NCBI GenBank assembly: GCA_905197955.1 | Contig: CAJKAR010000063.1 | Location: 1-15,685 of the forward strand | Direction: 5' to 3' | Source: an uncultured Lentisphaeria bacterium | Lineage (GTDB): Bacteria; Verrucomicrobiota; Lentisphaeria; Victivallales; UBA1829 | DNA: 15,685 nucleotides | Shown: positions 6,777 through 14,447 of the stretch, in pieces | How the letters are laid out: each line of letters starts with the position of its first letter | Numbering within the stretch: position 1 is the first letter of the stretch | Notes under the pieces: generated by a model | The model's input: only the letters and a program-made list of their open reading frames with translations | Databases searched by the model: none | Told to the model about the DNA's origin: nothing | Translations under genes and position numbers: made by a program

Positions 6777-8720
6777 TCACTTTTCCTCCGTAAACTCTTT
6801 CGGATCGGGTGGTACATAGCCGTGATCGGATCCCTGCACCCAGACAATTTTTCCCGATGCGGAAATATTCCGGAACAGGACAGCCAACCCGGAAGGCGGA
6901 CAAGTATAGTCCCCCAGTCCGGCTCTGGTAATGATTACCGGCTGTTTGATTCGTTTCACATGGTTGACCGCATCATAATAACCGAGGGCAGGAACCCATT
7001 TGATATACCATCCGCCATGAAGACGCCGATCCACTTCCGTTCCCGCCATATTGCAGCACCATGTAACAGCGGTTTCGCATCGGGAGACCTCCGGATCCAA
7101 TCCGGCCGCCCAGACAGCCTGCAATCCCCCCTGGCTGCTGCCGGACGCGATCAAATCTTTCCGGTTCCATTGCGGAAGTTCTTTGATAAATGCAAGCGCC
7201 CGCATCACCCTGAGAACCATCTGATTGAAATATGCCTGCTCCGGATCGGCATTCTGAACCGGATCAAACGCGTATCCTTTGCCATTGGATTGAATGGACT
7301 GATCAAATTTCTGATAGTAAGATTCATCCTTACCGAGTTCAAAACCGTGGGCATTGATTGTGAACTGGATCTCCGTCAGCGAGCCGTCATGCGGCCATTG
7401 TTTAGCGACACCATACCCGAGAAAACTGATTCGCGCCGGCAGACTACGAGCTTTCGCACCAAGCGGAATTGTCAGATATCCGGTGACAGGGCGGGGGCCT
7501 GCGCAGTCAACAGAGACCGCAAACCGTTCATTTCCATTCCGGACATCCAGTTTCTTCATCTGATATTTCATCGGGACTTCCGCAAGGCGCTGTTTCTGTT
7601 TTTTCCAGAAAAGATCGAAGTCCTCCGGTTCTGGAACGGCCTGACGGATTTCTCTGACAGAGGCACCAGCTCCGCCTTCAAAAGTGATATCCTGAAAATA
7701 TTCCTGTCCCCAGCGCACGAACTTCCGCCGGACGGCGCGTCCTCCCGCATCCGTCAACACCGCGCGCAGACGGACAAATCCCGGACGATCCAGAGAAGTC
7801 CGGACCGTGATCGGTCCCTCGGCAAGTTTTGCTCTTCCCCGTATGATTTTTCCGTCATCTCCGCTCCTGGTCCAATGGATGAAATAGTCCATTTCCGGCA
7901 TTTTCTGATCCTGAAGTTCCGCCCGTATCGTAAATACCATGGGGTCTCCCGCAGAATACTGAACCGGATTGCGATCCGTTGTCCCGATCAGAAAAGTCTT
8001 CTGGGGATCAAGAGCAGCAAGACGGCGGATTTTAAAATCTTCAAATTTTCCTGCAATAAAAAGCTCCGCGGAAGTGAAGTTGTTTCCCGCTTTGGAAAAG
8101 GTCCAGTCTGATTTTCCATTCGGATTGCTGCCAATTCCGAGATCGCAATTCCGATTCTGGCGTAGATTGCTGAAGGAGAAAACTGTTTGTTTTTCCAGAA
8201 AGTTGTGAACCTGCATGGATCCGTAGGTTCCATCGTCGGAAAAGGAGTCGCCGAAATCAAAATCGTTTGTGGCTCCGGGAATCTTTCCGGAATTGTAGCC
8301 GCCGTAGTTTTTCCCGCTGAATTCAATGTTTCCCTGTTTGAAAAGACCGTTTTTCACTCCATTGACATTCGATGCTACTTCAAGATTGGTGACATAGACC
8401 TGATATCCGGGAGAATTTTCCGTCGGCACCAGAACACTGCCAAGATCTTTGGAAAAAGGATCCATCGCAGCAAAGACCCAACTTTTCTGTCCATCTTTTC
8501 CGGTCAGTTTCAAAAGATAGGCAACCCGTTTCAGTTTTCCCGTAATCTGGCTGGAGCGATCCATCTGATACCCTCTGGCTCCCCATTCCAGAGGGTTGAG
8601 TTTTGCAATCAGCTCATATCCGCCGGCGCCAGGAACCAGTTCCAGGATTTCCGGAACTTCCGCCCTGCCGGAGAAAACTCCGAGCACCATCAGCACAGTA
8701 AGCAAATGATATAATTTCAT
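6777..8720 (-). CDS. Secreted acetyl xylan esterase-like alpha/beta hydrolase (CE7-like) with N-terminal accessory domain
   Basis: The protein has 647 residues with a signal peptide ending near GRA (18-20). Residues 21-230 form an uncharacterised beta-rich domain with IGSNPNGKSDWTFSKAG (196-212), a pattern I associate with accessory domains of PVC and Bacteroidota esterases. Residues about 250-345 appear to be an Ig-like linker. The catalytic domain (about 355-640) resembles acetyl xylan esterase AXE1 (PF05448): FWKKQKQRL (371-379), GSSQGG (527-532) with nucleophile Ser529, GLGDYTCPPS (601-610) with Asp604, and SDHGY (631-635) with His633. The classical CE7 RGQ motif is not evident, and the usual HE is HG here, so the substrate may differ. 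Deacetylation of an acetylated glycan outside the cell is the expected role. AAGGA precedes the ATG. A strong stem-loop follows the stop by 10 bases, so this may end unit A. Confidence 0.83.
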   Translation of the reverse strand: MKLYHLLTVLMVLGVFSGRAEVPEILELVPGAGGYELIAKLNPLEWGARGYQMDRSSQITGKLKRVAYLLKLTGKDGQKSWVFAAMDPFSKDLGSVLVPTENSPGYQVYVTNLEVASNVNGVKNGLFKQGNIEFSGKNYGGYNSGKIPGATNDFDFGDSFSDDGTYGSMQVHNFLEKQTVFSFSNLRQNRNCDLGIGSNPNGKSDWTFSKAGNNFTSAELFIAGKFEDFKIRRLAALDPQKTFLIGTTDRNPVQYSAGDPMVFTIRAELQDQKMPEMDYFIHWTRSGDDGKIIRGRAKLAEGPITVRTSLDRPGFVRLRAVLTDAGGRAVRRKFVRWGQEYFQDITFEGGAGASVREIRQAVPEPEDFDLFWKKQKQRLAEVPMKYQMKKLDVRNGNERFAVSVDCAGPRPVTGYLTIPLGAKARSLPARISFLGYGVAKQWPHDGSLTEIQFTINAHGFELGKDESYYQKFDQSIQSNGKGYAFDPVQNADPEQAYFNQMVLRVMRALAFIKELPQWNRKDLIASGSSQGGLQAVWAAGLDPEVSRCETAVTWCCNMAGTEVDRRLHGGWYIKWVPALGYYDAVNHVKRIKQPVIITRAGLGDYTCPPSGLAVLFRNISASGKIVWVQGSDHGYVPPDPKEFTEEK

Positions 8721-8816
8721 TGAATGTTCCTTTTTTTTACCGGGATTCCGGTAGATTCATTTTTTCTCAGCATCTCAGTTCCGGAGCGTTTTTCCGAACG
8801 GGGAAAAATTATCCTT
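8721..8816 (-). other. Intergenic region between oxidoreductase and esterase genes with two stem-loops
   Basis: The 96-base gap holds a bulged hairpin at 8778-8799 (GTTCGG pairing with CCGGAAC on the minus strand) after the oxidoreductase stop. A second, perfect hairpin lies at 8738-8753. Neither is followed by a T-tract on the minus strand. No promoter was recognised, so read-through from upstream is the simplest view. Confidence 0.5.
8738..8753 (-). other. Perfect stem-loop just before the esterase ribosome-binding site
   Basis: On the minus strand TACCGG-AATC-CCGGTA forms a 6-base stem with a 4-base loop. It is followed by an A-tract, then AAGGA and the esterase ATG, 18 bases in all from stem to start. 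It could shield the 5' side of a processed esterase message or affect ribosome loading. It is not a terminator in this orientation. Confidence 0.5.
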
Positions 8817-10064
8817 TTAGGGAATCTGAATGACGGTATGTTCCCGTCTGGCTTTTTCCGCGGCAAAGACCAGAAGATGGCTTTCCAGCGCATCTTCTGC
8901 TCCGGCAAGAATTTGAGAAGGATCATTTTGGGCGAGAGCACGCACAAATTGATCCATCAGATTATAATCGCCGCCACCATGTCCGCCGAGAATGGTTCCG
9001 TCGCCGGAATCGGTTTTGACAACGGTTGTTTCTTCGGAAAGAAAATCAAAAATCCGGATTTCTGAACCGTCTCCGTAAATTTCGCCTTTTGTTCCGAAGA
9101 TTCTGGTCTTCCGCCCTCCTTTGGCAAACGCCGTCAAGAGGAAGGAAACGGTTTCGCCGCCATCGAAGGCCATGTTCACGACCTGATTATCGATTACATC
9201 GTTGTCGCATTCATACACACATCGACCGTAAGGCCCCTCCCGCAGAGCGGCAAGAACGTTTTCCTCCGTTACGACCGGAGTCAGAACATCCGTAGGCCAT
9301 CCGAACCACTGCTTCCGGATCGACCGATCCAGATAAATGCGAAGAGCAGAATAGGGACACTCCCTTTCGCGAGCACATTCAACGCAGCGCATTCCGCTCC
9401 CTGCCGGTTTTTCCTCTTTCCGGAAATGTTTCAGAAGTCCGAAAGAAGATACCATTCTGCATTTCCGCCCCATAATGTATCGAATCCAGTCAATGTCATG
9501 ACAGGACTTTGCAAGGAGCATGAAGGAGGACTCTTTTTCATTTCTCCATGCTCCGCGGACAAAGGAATGGGCCTGATGCCACCAGCCGACCTCTTCGATG
9601 TGCTGCATGGAAACAGTCTCTCCAATGGTACCCGCATCGAGAATCCCTCGAAGCTTGCGGGTATAATCAGTATATCTGAGAACATGGCAAACGGCAAGCA
9701 TCACGCCGTTTTTACGGACGGCGGCAACGATTCTCCGACACTCCTCCGCAGTCGGCGCGATCGGCTTTTCCAGCAGCAGATGGTAACCTTTTTCCGCACA
9801 GGCAATCGCCGGTTCCGTATGCAGATGATCCTGCGTGGCGATAATGACTCCGTCGGCAAATTTCTCTTTCTCAATCACCTGTCTCCAGTCCGTAAAGACA
9901 TGTTCCGGATCAATGCGGTATTCTTCAACCAGACGATTTCGCTGAAAATCCCGAGGCTCCGCGACACCGACAATCTCCAGCCGTTCAGGATGCAGCTTTG
10001 CAAATTCCGCATATCCGCTTCCCCGACTGCCGGCACCGATAACAATCAATTTCACTTTTTTCAT
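8817..10064 (-). CDS. Gfo/Idh/MocA family NAD(P)-dependent oxidoreductase
   Basis: The 415-residue product has an N-terminal Rossmann fold with the dinucleotide motif VIGAGSRGSG (8-17), ATQDHLH (76-82), the family lysine motif EKP (99-101), and the C-terminal alpha/beta domain with CHDIDW (188-193), where His and Asp are likely catalytic or substrate-binding residues. A C-X2-C-X5-C cluster (Cys227, 230, 236, then PYSA) may hold a metal; I recall similar clusters in this subfamily. There is no signal peptide, so the enzyme is cytoplasmic, probably oxidising or epimerising a released sugar; the substrate is unknown. The frame is open to 10118, overlapping the stop of the upstream hydrolase, but the ATG at 10064 has AAAGGA at good spacing and places the Rossmann motif at the expected distance. 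It sits between the GH42-like and esterase genes in unit A. Confidence 0.92.
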   Translation of the reverse strand: MKKVKLIVIGAGSRGSGYAEFAKLHPERLEIVGVAEPRDFQRNRLVEEYRIDPEHVFTDWRQVIEKEKFADGVIIATQDHLHTEPAIACAEKGYHLLLEKPIAPTAEECRRIVAAVRKNGVMLAVCHVLRYTDYTRKLRGILDAGTIGETVSMQHIEEVGWWHQAHSFVRGAWRNEKESSFMLLAKSCHDIDWIRYIMGRKCRMVSSFGLLKHFRKEEKPAGSGMRCVECARERECPYSALRIYLDRSIRKQWFGWPTDVLTPVVTEENVLAALREGPYGRCVYECDNDVIDNQVVNMAFDGGETVSFLLTAFAKGGRKTRIFGTKGEIYGDGSEIRIFDFLSEETTVVKTDSGDGTILGGHGGGDYNLMDQFVRALAQNDPSQILAGAEDALESHLLVFAAEKARREHTVIQIP

Positions 10065-10114
10065 TTCTTTCCTTTCAGTCTTACCCATTCGGGATTCTCT
10101 CTCGACGCAAGACA

Positions 10115-13100
10115 TCATTCCTTCACCAGACTCTCTCCCGGCATTTTACAGAGGCGGATGTTCCGCAGACGGATTCCGGCAGGTTCCTGCGGCAGACGCA
10201 TGTACTGAATAAAGAGTCTCTGCATCTTTTCCGCATTGGCAGGCAGGAGCAGTTTCAACGGCAGACGGATCAGCTGCCAGGTTTCCGGATCCGCATCAAC
10301 CGCATCCGGTGAGGACATCTGCGCATCTCCGCTTTTGATTGCTTTTCCGTCTTTATCCAGGCAATCCAACCTGAACTGCAACGTCTGTCCTCCACGGTGA
10401 TTTCCCCACATATCCGACCCTCCGTTGACTTCGAACTCCAAAGTTCCGTTTTCGAATCCTTTCGGTATATCAATCGGTGGGCGGAATTCAAACGCACAAC
10501 TGCACCAGCTGATGGATTTTTCGTTGAGATGGAATGTTACCACATCCTCTTCAAAGGTCGCTTTCAGACCTCCCCAGACATGCGGATGGAAATTTTTCGG
10601 TTCAAAGTTCAGCGGTTCAAATTCCTCTTTTTCCGATCCCGGCCGCTCCACGGATACCGCTGCGGTCAATCCGCCCAGATCCCCTTGTTTTGCAATGACT
10701 TCCAGAGAGGATACCTCCTTTTGCGGGAACGGATTCCTCCAGCGGTAAATCCAGAGGCCCTGTCCTTCGATATTTTTCCATCCGGAAACGGCTTTCCGAT
10801 TCGGATTTTTTTCATTCATCTTTTTCCAGTGTTCCGTTTCCATTCCTGTGCGGATGGGTATTTCGATCTGGCTCCCGTCATGATAGTTGACGAGATAGCG
10901 GAAAGCCACGCCTTTTTCTCCGGATGTCGCCGCCTGCAGGAAATACAGATTGCGAACCAGGGAATCGACCGCAATCCCCTTGACATGCCGTGCACCTTGC
11001 GGACCAACATGGATGCATGTTCGTTCCTCATTGTGATCTCCCCGCACGAATTGGAACGGAATCCCGTTGCAGTCCTCGATCCCCCAGGGGGGAACGTTCA
11101 GAATTCCTTTTTCTCCTTTCTTCTTCCATGTGGCAAAATCATGGAATCCATTATTCGCATAGGGGCGGAAATCAATCGTGAAAATTCTGTTCCGATCCAC
11201 ATTGAACGCACGCCGATTCCGGTTTTTCCGATGTGTTTCCTGATTCAGAAGACGCATTCCCGCTTCTCTGGATTCCTCAAAACGTTCCAGAGACAATGTT
11301 CCATAACGCGTTAACAGATCCTCTTTCCGGCCTCCAGTCAGAACGCACGACCCGTTCTGGGGAAGAGCAAGGAAATATTCTCCATTCCGTGCTTCCAGTA
11401 GTTTTCCGGTCAGGGGATTGACAAATTCGAGTCCTTTTTCCGACGGACGGAAATGGAACAACTGGGTGCCGAATCCCTGATTAATGAAAATATATCCTGT
11501 CAGTCCGTTGCGTACCGCCTTATGTACTTCGATCCGCAGAGCAGGAGCGCCGCTTGCATGTTCTGTGAGTGTGCAGGAAGGCTGAATCTCTCGTTCTGCC
11601 GCGGCAGTTCTCAGCATAGCGCAGAGAGAATCCAGCGGCATTTTTGCATTGATGTAAAGAACTGTACCTTTCCCGATACTTCGGGAGAGAATCACCGGAT
11701 AGCCGAATAAACTGTTCCGGACACTCCACACACTCCGATCAAAAGATACGGTATGATAGGGCGTTGCCGTGAGAACGGTGTTGTTCCAGTGCAGTTTCCC
11801 CGGTTCCATATTCAGCTCCTTCCCCAGCCGGAGACCGGGAAATTGATTCGCTGTTCTCGGAAATCCATACTCGTCATTCTGCAATGCTTCCTGGCCGATG
11901 ACAAGGGTTCCTCCGTTCCGGACAAATTTCTCCAGTTCCTTCAGCGATTCCGGATTTCCCGTTTCAATTCCTGCCGCAACCAGAATCCGGTAACGGTTCA
12001 AAATTCCTTCCGGGAGCTGTTCTTCAAAAACGGCATCGTAGGGGAAAGGCGAATAGCCCAGAGCCAGAGCATACTCCTCATTCTGCATGTGACGGACGGA
12101 ACCGGTTGCCCGGGCCAGTCTTTTGGAGGCAAGAGAGAAGAGAAACGCAATGCGTGTCGGAACACCGCGATCCCTTGGTGTAAACAACTCATTCACCTTC
12201 AAAATTTCCTGTTTTGCATCCATGATTCCGAGCAGTTCCCTTGTCTTCATGGCATAGGGATTGAGAATCAGGTAGGGAAAACGCTCTGCGACGATCTTGC
12301 CGCCAGCCTCGTCCCCTTTGGGCCAAAACTGATCAAATGGGCGACGATCCCATTTGAATACAAACGATCCGTTGAATCCCCGCGCATACTGGATCCAGAA
12401 CTTGTTGCGGATGCTTTGACGGGAATTCCCAATATAAGTTTCCCCATCGAAAATGGGTTTCCCCTTGGCAACGGCATGAAGCAGACGGGCATATAGAGCA
12501 TTTCCGCCGTCAGTCGGCGCACACACCGCATTCATGATCCGATTGGTCTCATATAAATTGGCATTGGATGTCAAATTTCCCATCGGCTGATAACAAAACA
12601 TGATGTCGGGTCTCCGGTCGATCTTCCTGATTTCCGCAATTCCGGCTTTGCAGATATCCAGAAAACAGGACTCCATAAATTTTGACCACTCAACAAACAG
12701 CGCCGGATTTTCTCTGGTACGTTGAAAATTCCCGATCTCTTCAAAATTGCGATACGACGTATGCCAGGCTTTATTCAGACGCTGGATCGTTCCATACTTT
12801 TCTTTCATTCGTTCGCAGAAAAGTTTTCGGTTGAAAGGACTCCAGTCATTGTAGTCAGGCTCATTGAACAGCTCATAGAGAAACGGCTTTCCCCCTATTT
12901 TCTGCATGACTTCTGTGCCGTTCCTCCACATTTCGAGATAAAGCCGGCGTCCTTCCGGAGTCGTTGCGCTGTACGGCATCCAGTGATTGTTTCCTTCGCC
13001 AGGAACGGTGAAGGCCGCTTTCCCCGGAGCCTTGCCTTTCTCATATTTCAGAAAACCATGATGCCATGGAGCACAGGTAAAATCCAGATAAAGCGGAAGT

Positions 13101-13531
13101 CCCGATTGAACGATTTTGCGAACCTGTGGATCGTTTTTCGCATCATCTCCTCGATTGCGGTATTTCCGGAGCCAGCTGGACGATGCGAAAATGCCGGTTG
13201 CATCAAATCCAAGTCTCTGGTGGCCCTCATAATCCAGCACATCTTCATAAAGCCAATTGAGTTCAGCCGGGTATCCCGCCGTATGGCGGCTCAAGGTGGC
13301 GGGAACTTCTTCGTAATACAGCGTGGAAATCAGATAGCGGGGAATACGATTGATCAATACGGTCCCATCCCGGTCAATCGTCAATTCCGGATTGCGCGGC
13401 ATTCGTACCGGTTCCTTCAGGGAAGAAAACGGCGGAAATGGATCTTCCGCAGCGTAAAGGGAGAGGGTTCCGAATCCTCCCAGACATCCTAGAATCAGAA
13501 CGTATCTTGTTATCCTTTTCAGGCTTATCAT
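10115..13531 (-). CDS. Large secreted GH42-like (clan GH-A) glycoside hydrolase with C-terminal carbohydrate-binding modules
   Basis: The product is 1138 residues from the chosen start. A signal peptide covers about 1-28 (MISLKRITRYVLILGCLGG, then a cut near LYAA). A TIM barrel spans about 50-440. FLYELFNEPDYNDW (217-230) gives acid/base Glu224, and KPIFDGETYIGN (358-369) gives nucleophile Glu364. RLNKAWHTSYRNFEEI (251-266) is typical of GH42-type beta-galactosidases. Residues about 460-640 (RYRILVAAGIE, LEKFVRNGGTLVIG) match the GH42 trimerisation domain. Residues 853-963 repeat a module present in the other large hydrolase, and 968-1128 form a beta-sandwich likely to bind carbohydrate. The frame stays open to 13687 inside the pseudopilin gene. 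The ATG at 13531 is preferred because AGGAG precedes it and it yields a clean signal peptide. A beta-galactosidase-like exo-activity is plausible; the actual substrate is unknown. Confidence 0.86.
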   Translation of the reverse strand: MISLKRITRYVLILGCLGGFGTLSLYAAEDPFPPFSSLKEPVRMPRNPELTIDRDGTVLINRIPRYLISTLYYEEVPATLSRHTAGYPAELNWLYEDVLDYEGHQRLGFDATGIFASSSWLRKYRNRGDDAKNDPQVRKIVQSGLPLYLDFTCAPWHHGFLKYEKGKAPGKAAFTVPGEGNNHWMPYSATTPEGRRLYLEMWRNGTEVMQKIGGKPFLYELFNEPDYNDWSPFNRKLFCERMKEKYGTIQRLNKAWHTSYRNFEEIGNFQRTRENPALFVEWSKFMESCFLDICKAGIAEIRKIDRRPDIMFCYQPMGNLTSNANLYETNRIMNAVCAPTDGGNALYARLLHAVAKGKPIFDGETYIGNSRQSIRNKFWIQYARGFNGSFVFKWDRRPFDQFWPKGDEAGGKIVAERFPYLILNPYAMKTRELLGIMDAKQEILKVNELFTPRDRGVPTRIAFLFSLASKRLARATGSVRHMQNEEYALALGYSPFPYDAVFEEQLPEGILNRYRILVAAGIETGNPESLKELEKFVRNGGTLVIGQEALQNDEYGFPRTANQFPGLRLGKELNMEPGKLHWNNTVLTATPYHTVSFDRSVWSVRNSLFGYPVILSRSIGKGTVLYINAKMPLDSLCAMLRTAAAEREIQPSCTLTEHASGAPALRIEVHKAVRNGLTGYIFINQGFGTQLFHFRPSEKGLEFVNPLTGKLLEARNGEYFLALPQNGSCVLTGGRKEDLLTRYGTLSLERFEESREAGMRLLNQETHRKNRNRRAFNVDRNRIFTIDFRPYANNGFHDFATWKKKGEKGILNVPPWGIEDCNGIPFQFVRGDHNEERTCIHVGPQGARHVKGIAVDSLVRNLYFLQAATSGEKGVAFRYLVNYHDGSQIEIPIRTGMETEHWKKMNEKNPNRKAVSGWKNIEGQGLWIYRWRNPFPQKEVSSLEVIAKQGDLGGLTAAVSVERPGSEKEEFEPLNFEPKNFHPHVWGGLKATFEEDVVTFHLNEKSISWCSCAFEFRPPIDIPKGFENGTLEFEVNGGSDMWGNHRGGQTLQFRLDCLDKDGKAIKSGDAQMSSPDAVDADPETWQLIRLPLKLLLPANAEKMQRLFIQYMRLPQEPAGIRLRNIRLCKMPGESLVKE

Positions 13532-13600
13532 CTCAGAGATTCTCCTATTTCTCATACTTTGCTTATTACGAGTAACAATTTGTTTATTTTGCATATTCAC

Positions 13601-13616
13601 GACTGATTTTTCAGTC
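13601..13616 (-). other. Stem-loop at the stop codon of the unit A pseudopilin gene
   Basis: GACTGA and TCAGTC form a perfect 6-base stem around an AAAA tetraloop on the minus strand, and the pseudopilin TGA lies within it. No T-tract follows, so it is not a typical terminator. It precedes a 79-base leader to the GH42-like gene and could set relative expression of the two genes through RNA processing or stability. Confidence 0.45.
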
Positions 13617-14309
13617 TGTTGTCCAGGGGCCCCAGAAGGCGTTGCAGAGCGCATTGGATGCTCCGAGATCCGGATCCGGGATCGCATCGAAACGCATCCC
13701 TTTCACGCTGCCGTCTCCCATCAGAAGGTTGACCCGTGTGGACTGTCCATGGCGGCATGGCAGCAGTTCCGCATGATGCCAGATCGTCGGATTTTCCGAT
13801 TCCGCCTCGCCCAAATCGCAGACAATCATTCTTTCCGAAGGACGTTTCACACGCATGATCGGTTTGTTGTTCATATAATAATTGATACCGTAATGACGGC
13901 GGTTCACATCGCCTGGAGTTGTTGAAATTTTTGTCTGTCCCGGACAGGCAAAGATCCCGAGAGGCCGGTAATTCCCCGGTTCTCTGCTGATAAATTTATT
14001 GTTCGAGTAGAGATTCTGTACCTGCGGCATCAGATACGGAACCAGTTTATCCTGCCATTTTTGATAGTCCATTCCGCTGTCCAGATAATTCGGATAATAT
14101 CCCGGATTATCGCTCTCATACAGGGCAAAACCGCTGCCGATCTGTTTCAGATTGTTTACACAGGCGGTGGTTCGTGCTGAATCCCGCGCCTGATTCAGTA
14201 CAGGAAGAAGCATTCCCATCAGAATTGCAACAATTGCAATTACTACAAGAAGTTCTATCAAAGTAAATGAGCAATTCACGATTTTTGTTTTTCCAGTCTT
14301 CATTTCCAT
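13611..14309 (-). CDS. Prepilin-type N-terminal cleavage/methylation protein (pseudopilin, unit A)
   Basis: The 232-residue product has the prepilin leader KIVNC then SFTLIELLVVIAIVAILMG (14-32), with Phe15 as mature residue 1 and Glu19 as the +5 glutamate. Then follow LLPVLNQARDSAR and CVNNLKQIGSGFALYESDN. The C-terminal motif is a variant: RHGQSTRVNLLMGDGSVKG has 11 residues between His and DG instead of nine. As in the second pseudopilin, Ser rather than Gly precedes the cleavage site. The ATG at 14309 has GGGAG 5 bases upstream; another in-frame ATG at 14342 lacks a convincing site. The gene lies between the LacI regulator and the GH42-like hydrolase, and its stop codon is inside a small perfect hairpin. 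Attachment to an envelope pseudopilus through the N-terminal helix is expected from the family; linkage to glycan capture is inference. Confidence 0.9.
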   Translation of the reverse strand: MEMKTGKTKIVNCSFTLIELLVVIAIVAILMGMLLPVLNQARDSARTTACVNNLKQIGSGFALYESDNPGYYPNYLDSGMDYQKWQDKLVPYLMPQVQNLYSNNKFISREPGNYRPLGIFACPGQTKISTTPGDVNRRHYGINYYMNNKPIMRVKRPSERMIVCDLGEAESENPTIWHHAELLPCRHGQSTRVNLLMGDGSVKGMRFDAIPDPDLGASNALCNAFWGPWTTD

Positions 14310-14350
14310 ACTTTCTCCCTTTGTTTTTATATTGAATATCATTTTTGATT

Positions 14351-14364
14351 GAAGAACGGTTTTC
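14351..14364. promoter_or_regulatory. Candidate LacI-type operator upstream of the unit A pseudopilin
   Basis: On the minus strand the site reads GAAAACCGTTCTTC, an imperfect palindrome with a central CG and 5 of 7 base pairs matching. It lies about 42 bases before the pseudopilin start and 84 bases after the LacI stop. Length and CG centre fit LacI-family operators. No good promoter hexamers were found in 14310-14447, so unit A may be read from the LacI promoter. Confidence 0.3.
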
Positions 14365-14447
14365 GTGACGTTGAAGTTTTATTCTTAGGCGATTCATTCA
14401 GAATAGATATGAAATCCTCCTTTTCCGGTTATAAAGTTTATTTTGTT

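Noticed and set aside
6822..8111. A 429-codon open frame on the plus strand
   Set aside because: It lies entirely antisense to the esterase gene, encodes Arg/Ser/Phe-rich sequence without a family, and has no ribosome site. The opposite strand has clear catalytic motifs.
10065..10118. N-terminal extension of the oxidoreductase to 10118, overlapping the upstream stop codon
   Set aside because: AAGGA directly abuts that ATG with no spacer, and 18 extra residues before the Rossmann motif are atypical. A better ribosome site precedes 10064.
10397..11314. A 305-codon plus-strand open frame inside the GH42-like gene
   Set aside because: It is antisense to the hydrolase modules, has low-complexity basic and aromatic composition, and has no plausible start signal.
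11753..13492. Two further plus-strand open frames of about 250 codons opposite the GH42-like barrel
   Set aside because: Both are complementary to the TIM-barrel region with its NEP and DGE catalytic motifs and show no homology I recognise.
13566..13584. Short AT-rich palindromes TTAC-GA-GTAA and AACAA-T-TTGTT in the pseudopilin-hydrolase gap
   Set aside because: The arms are 4-5 bases in AT-rich DNA within a probable transcript, so chance occurrence is likely.
13555..13590. Lipobox-like ILGC in the GH42-like signal peptide
   Set aside because: The Cys lies in the middle of the hydrophobic stretch, leaving too short an h-region before it, and a good signal peptidase I site follows at LYAA. 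The Leu at -2 is also unusual for a lipobox.
13532..13687. N-terminal extension of the GH42-like gene to an ATG at 13687
   Set aside because: It would overlap the pseudopilin by 77 bases, lacks a ribosome site, and would bury the signal peptide behind about 52 polar residues. The ATG at 13531 has AGGAG upstream.
14303..14334. A -10-like TATAAA with TTCAAT upstream, before the unit A pseudopilin
   Set aside because: The predicted start would fall on or inside the ribosome-binding site, leaving no usable leader.
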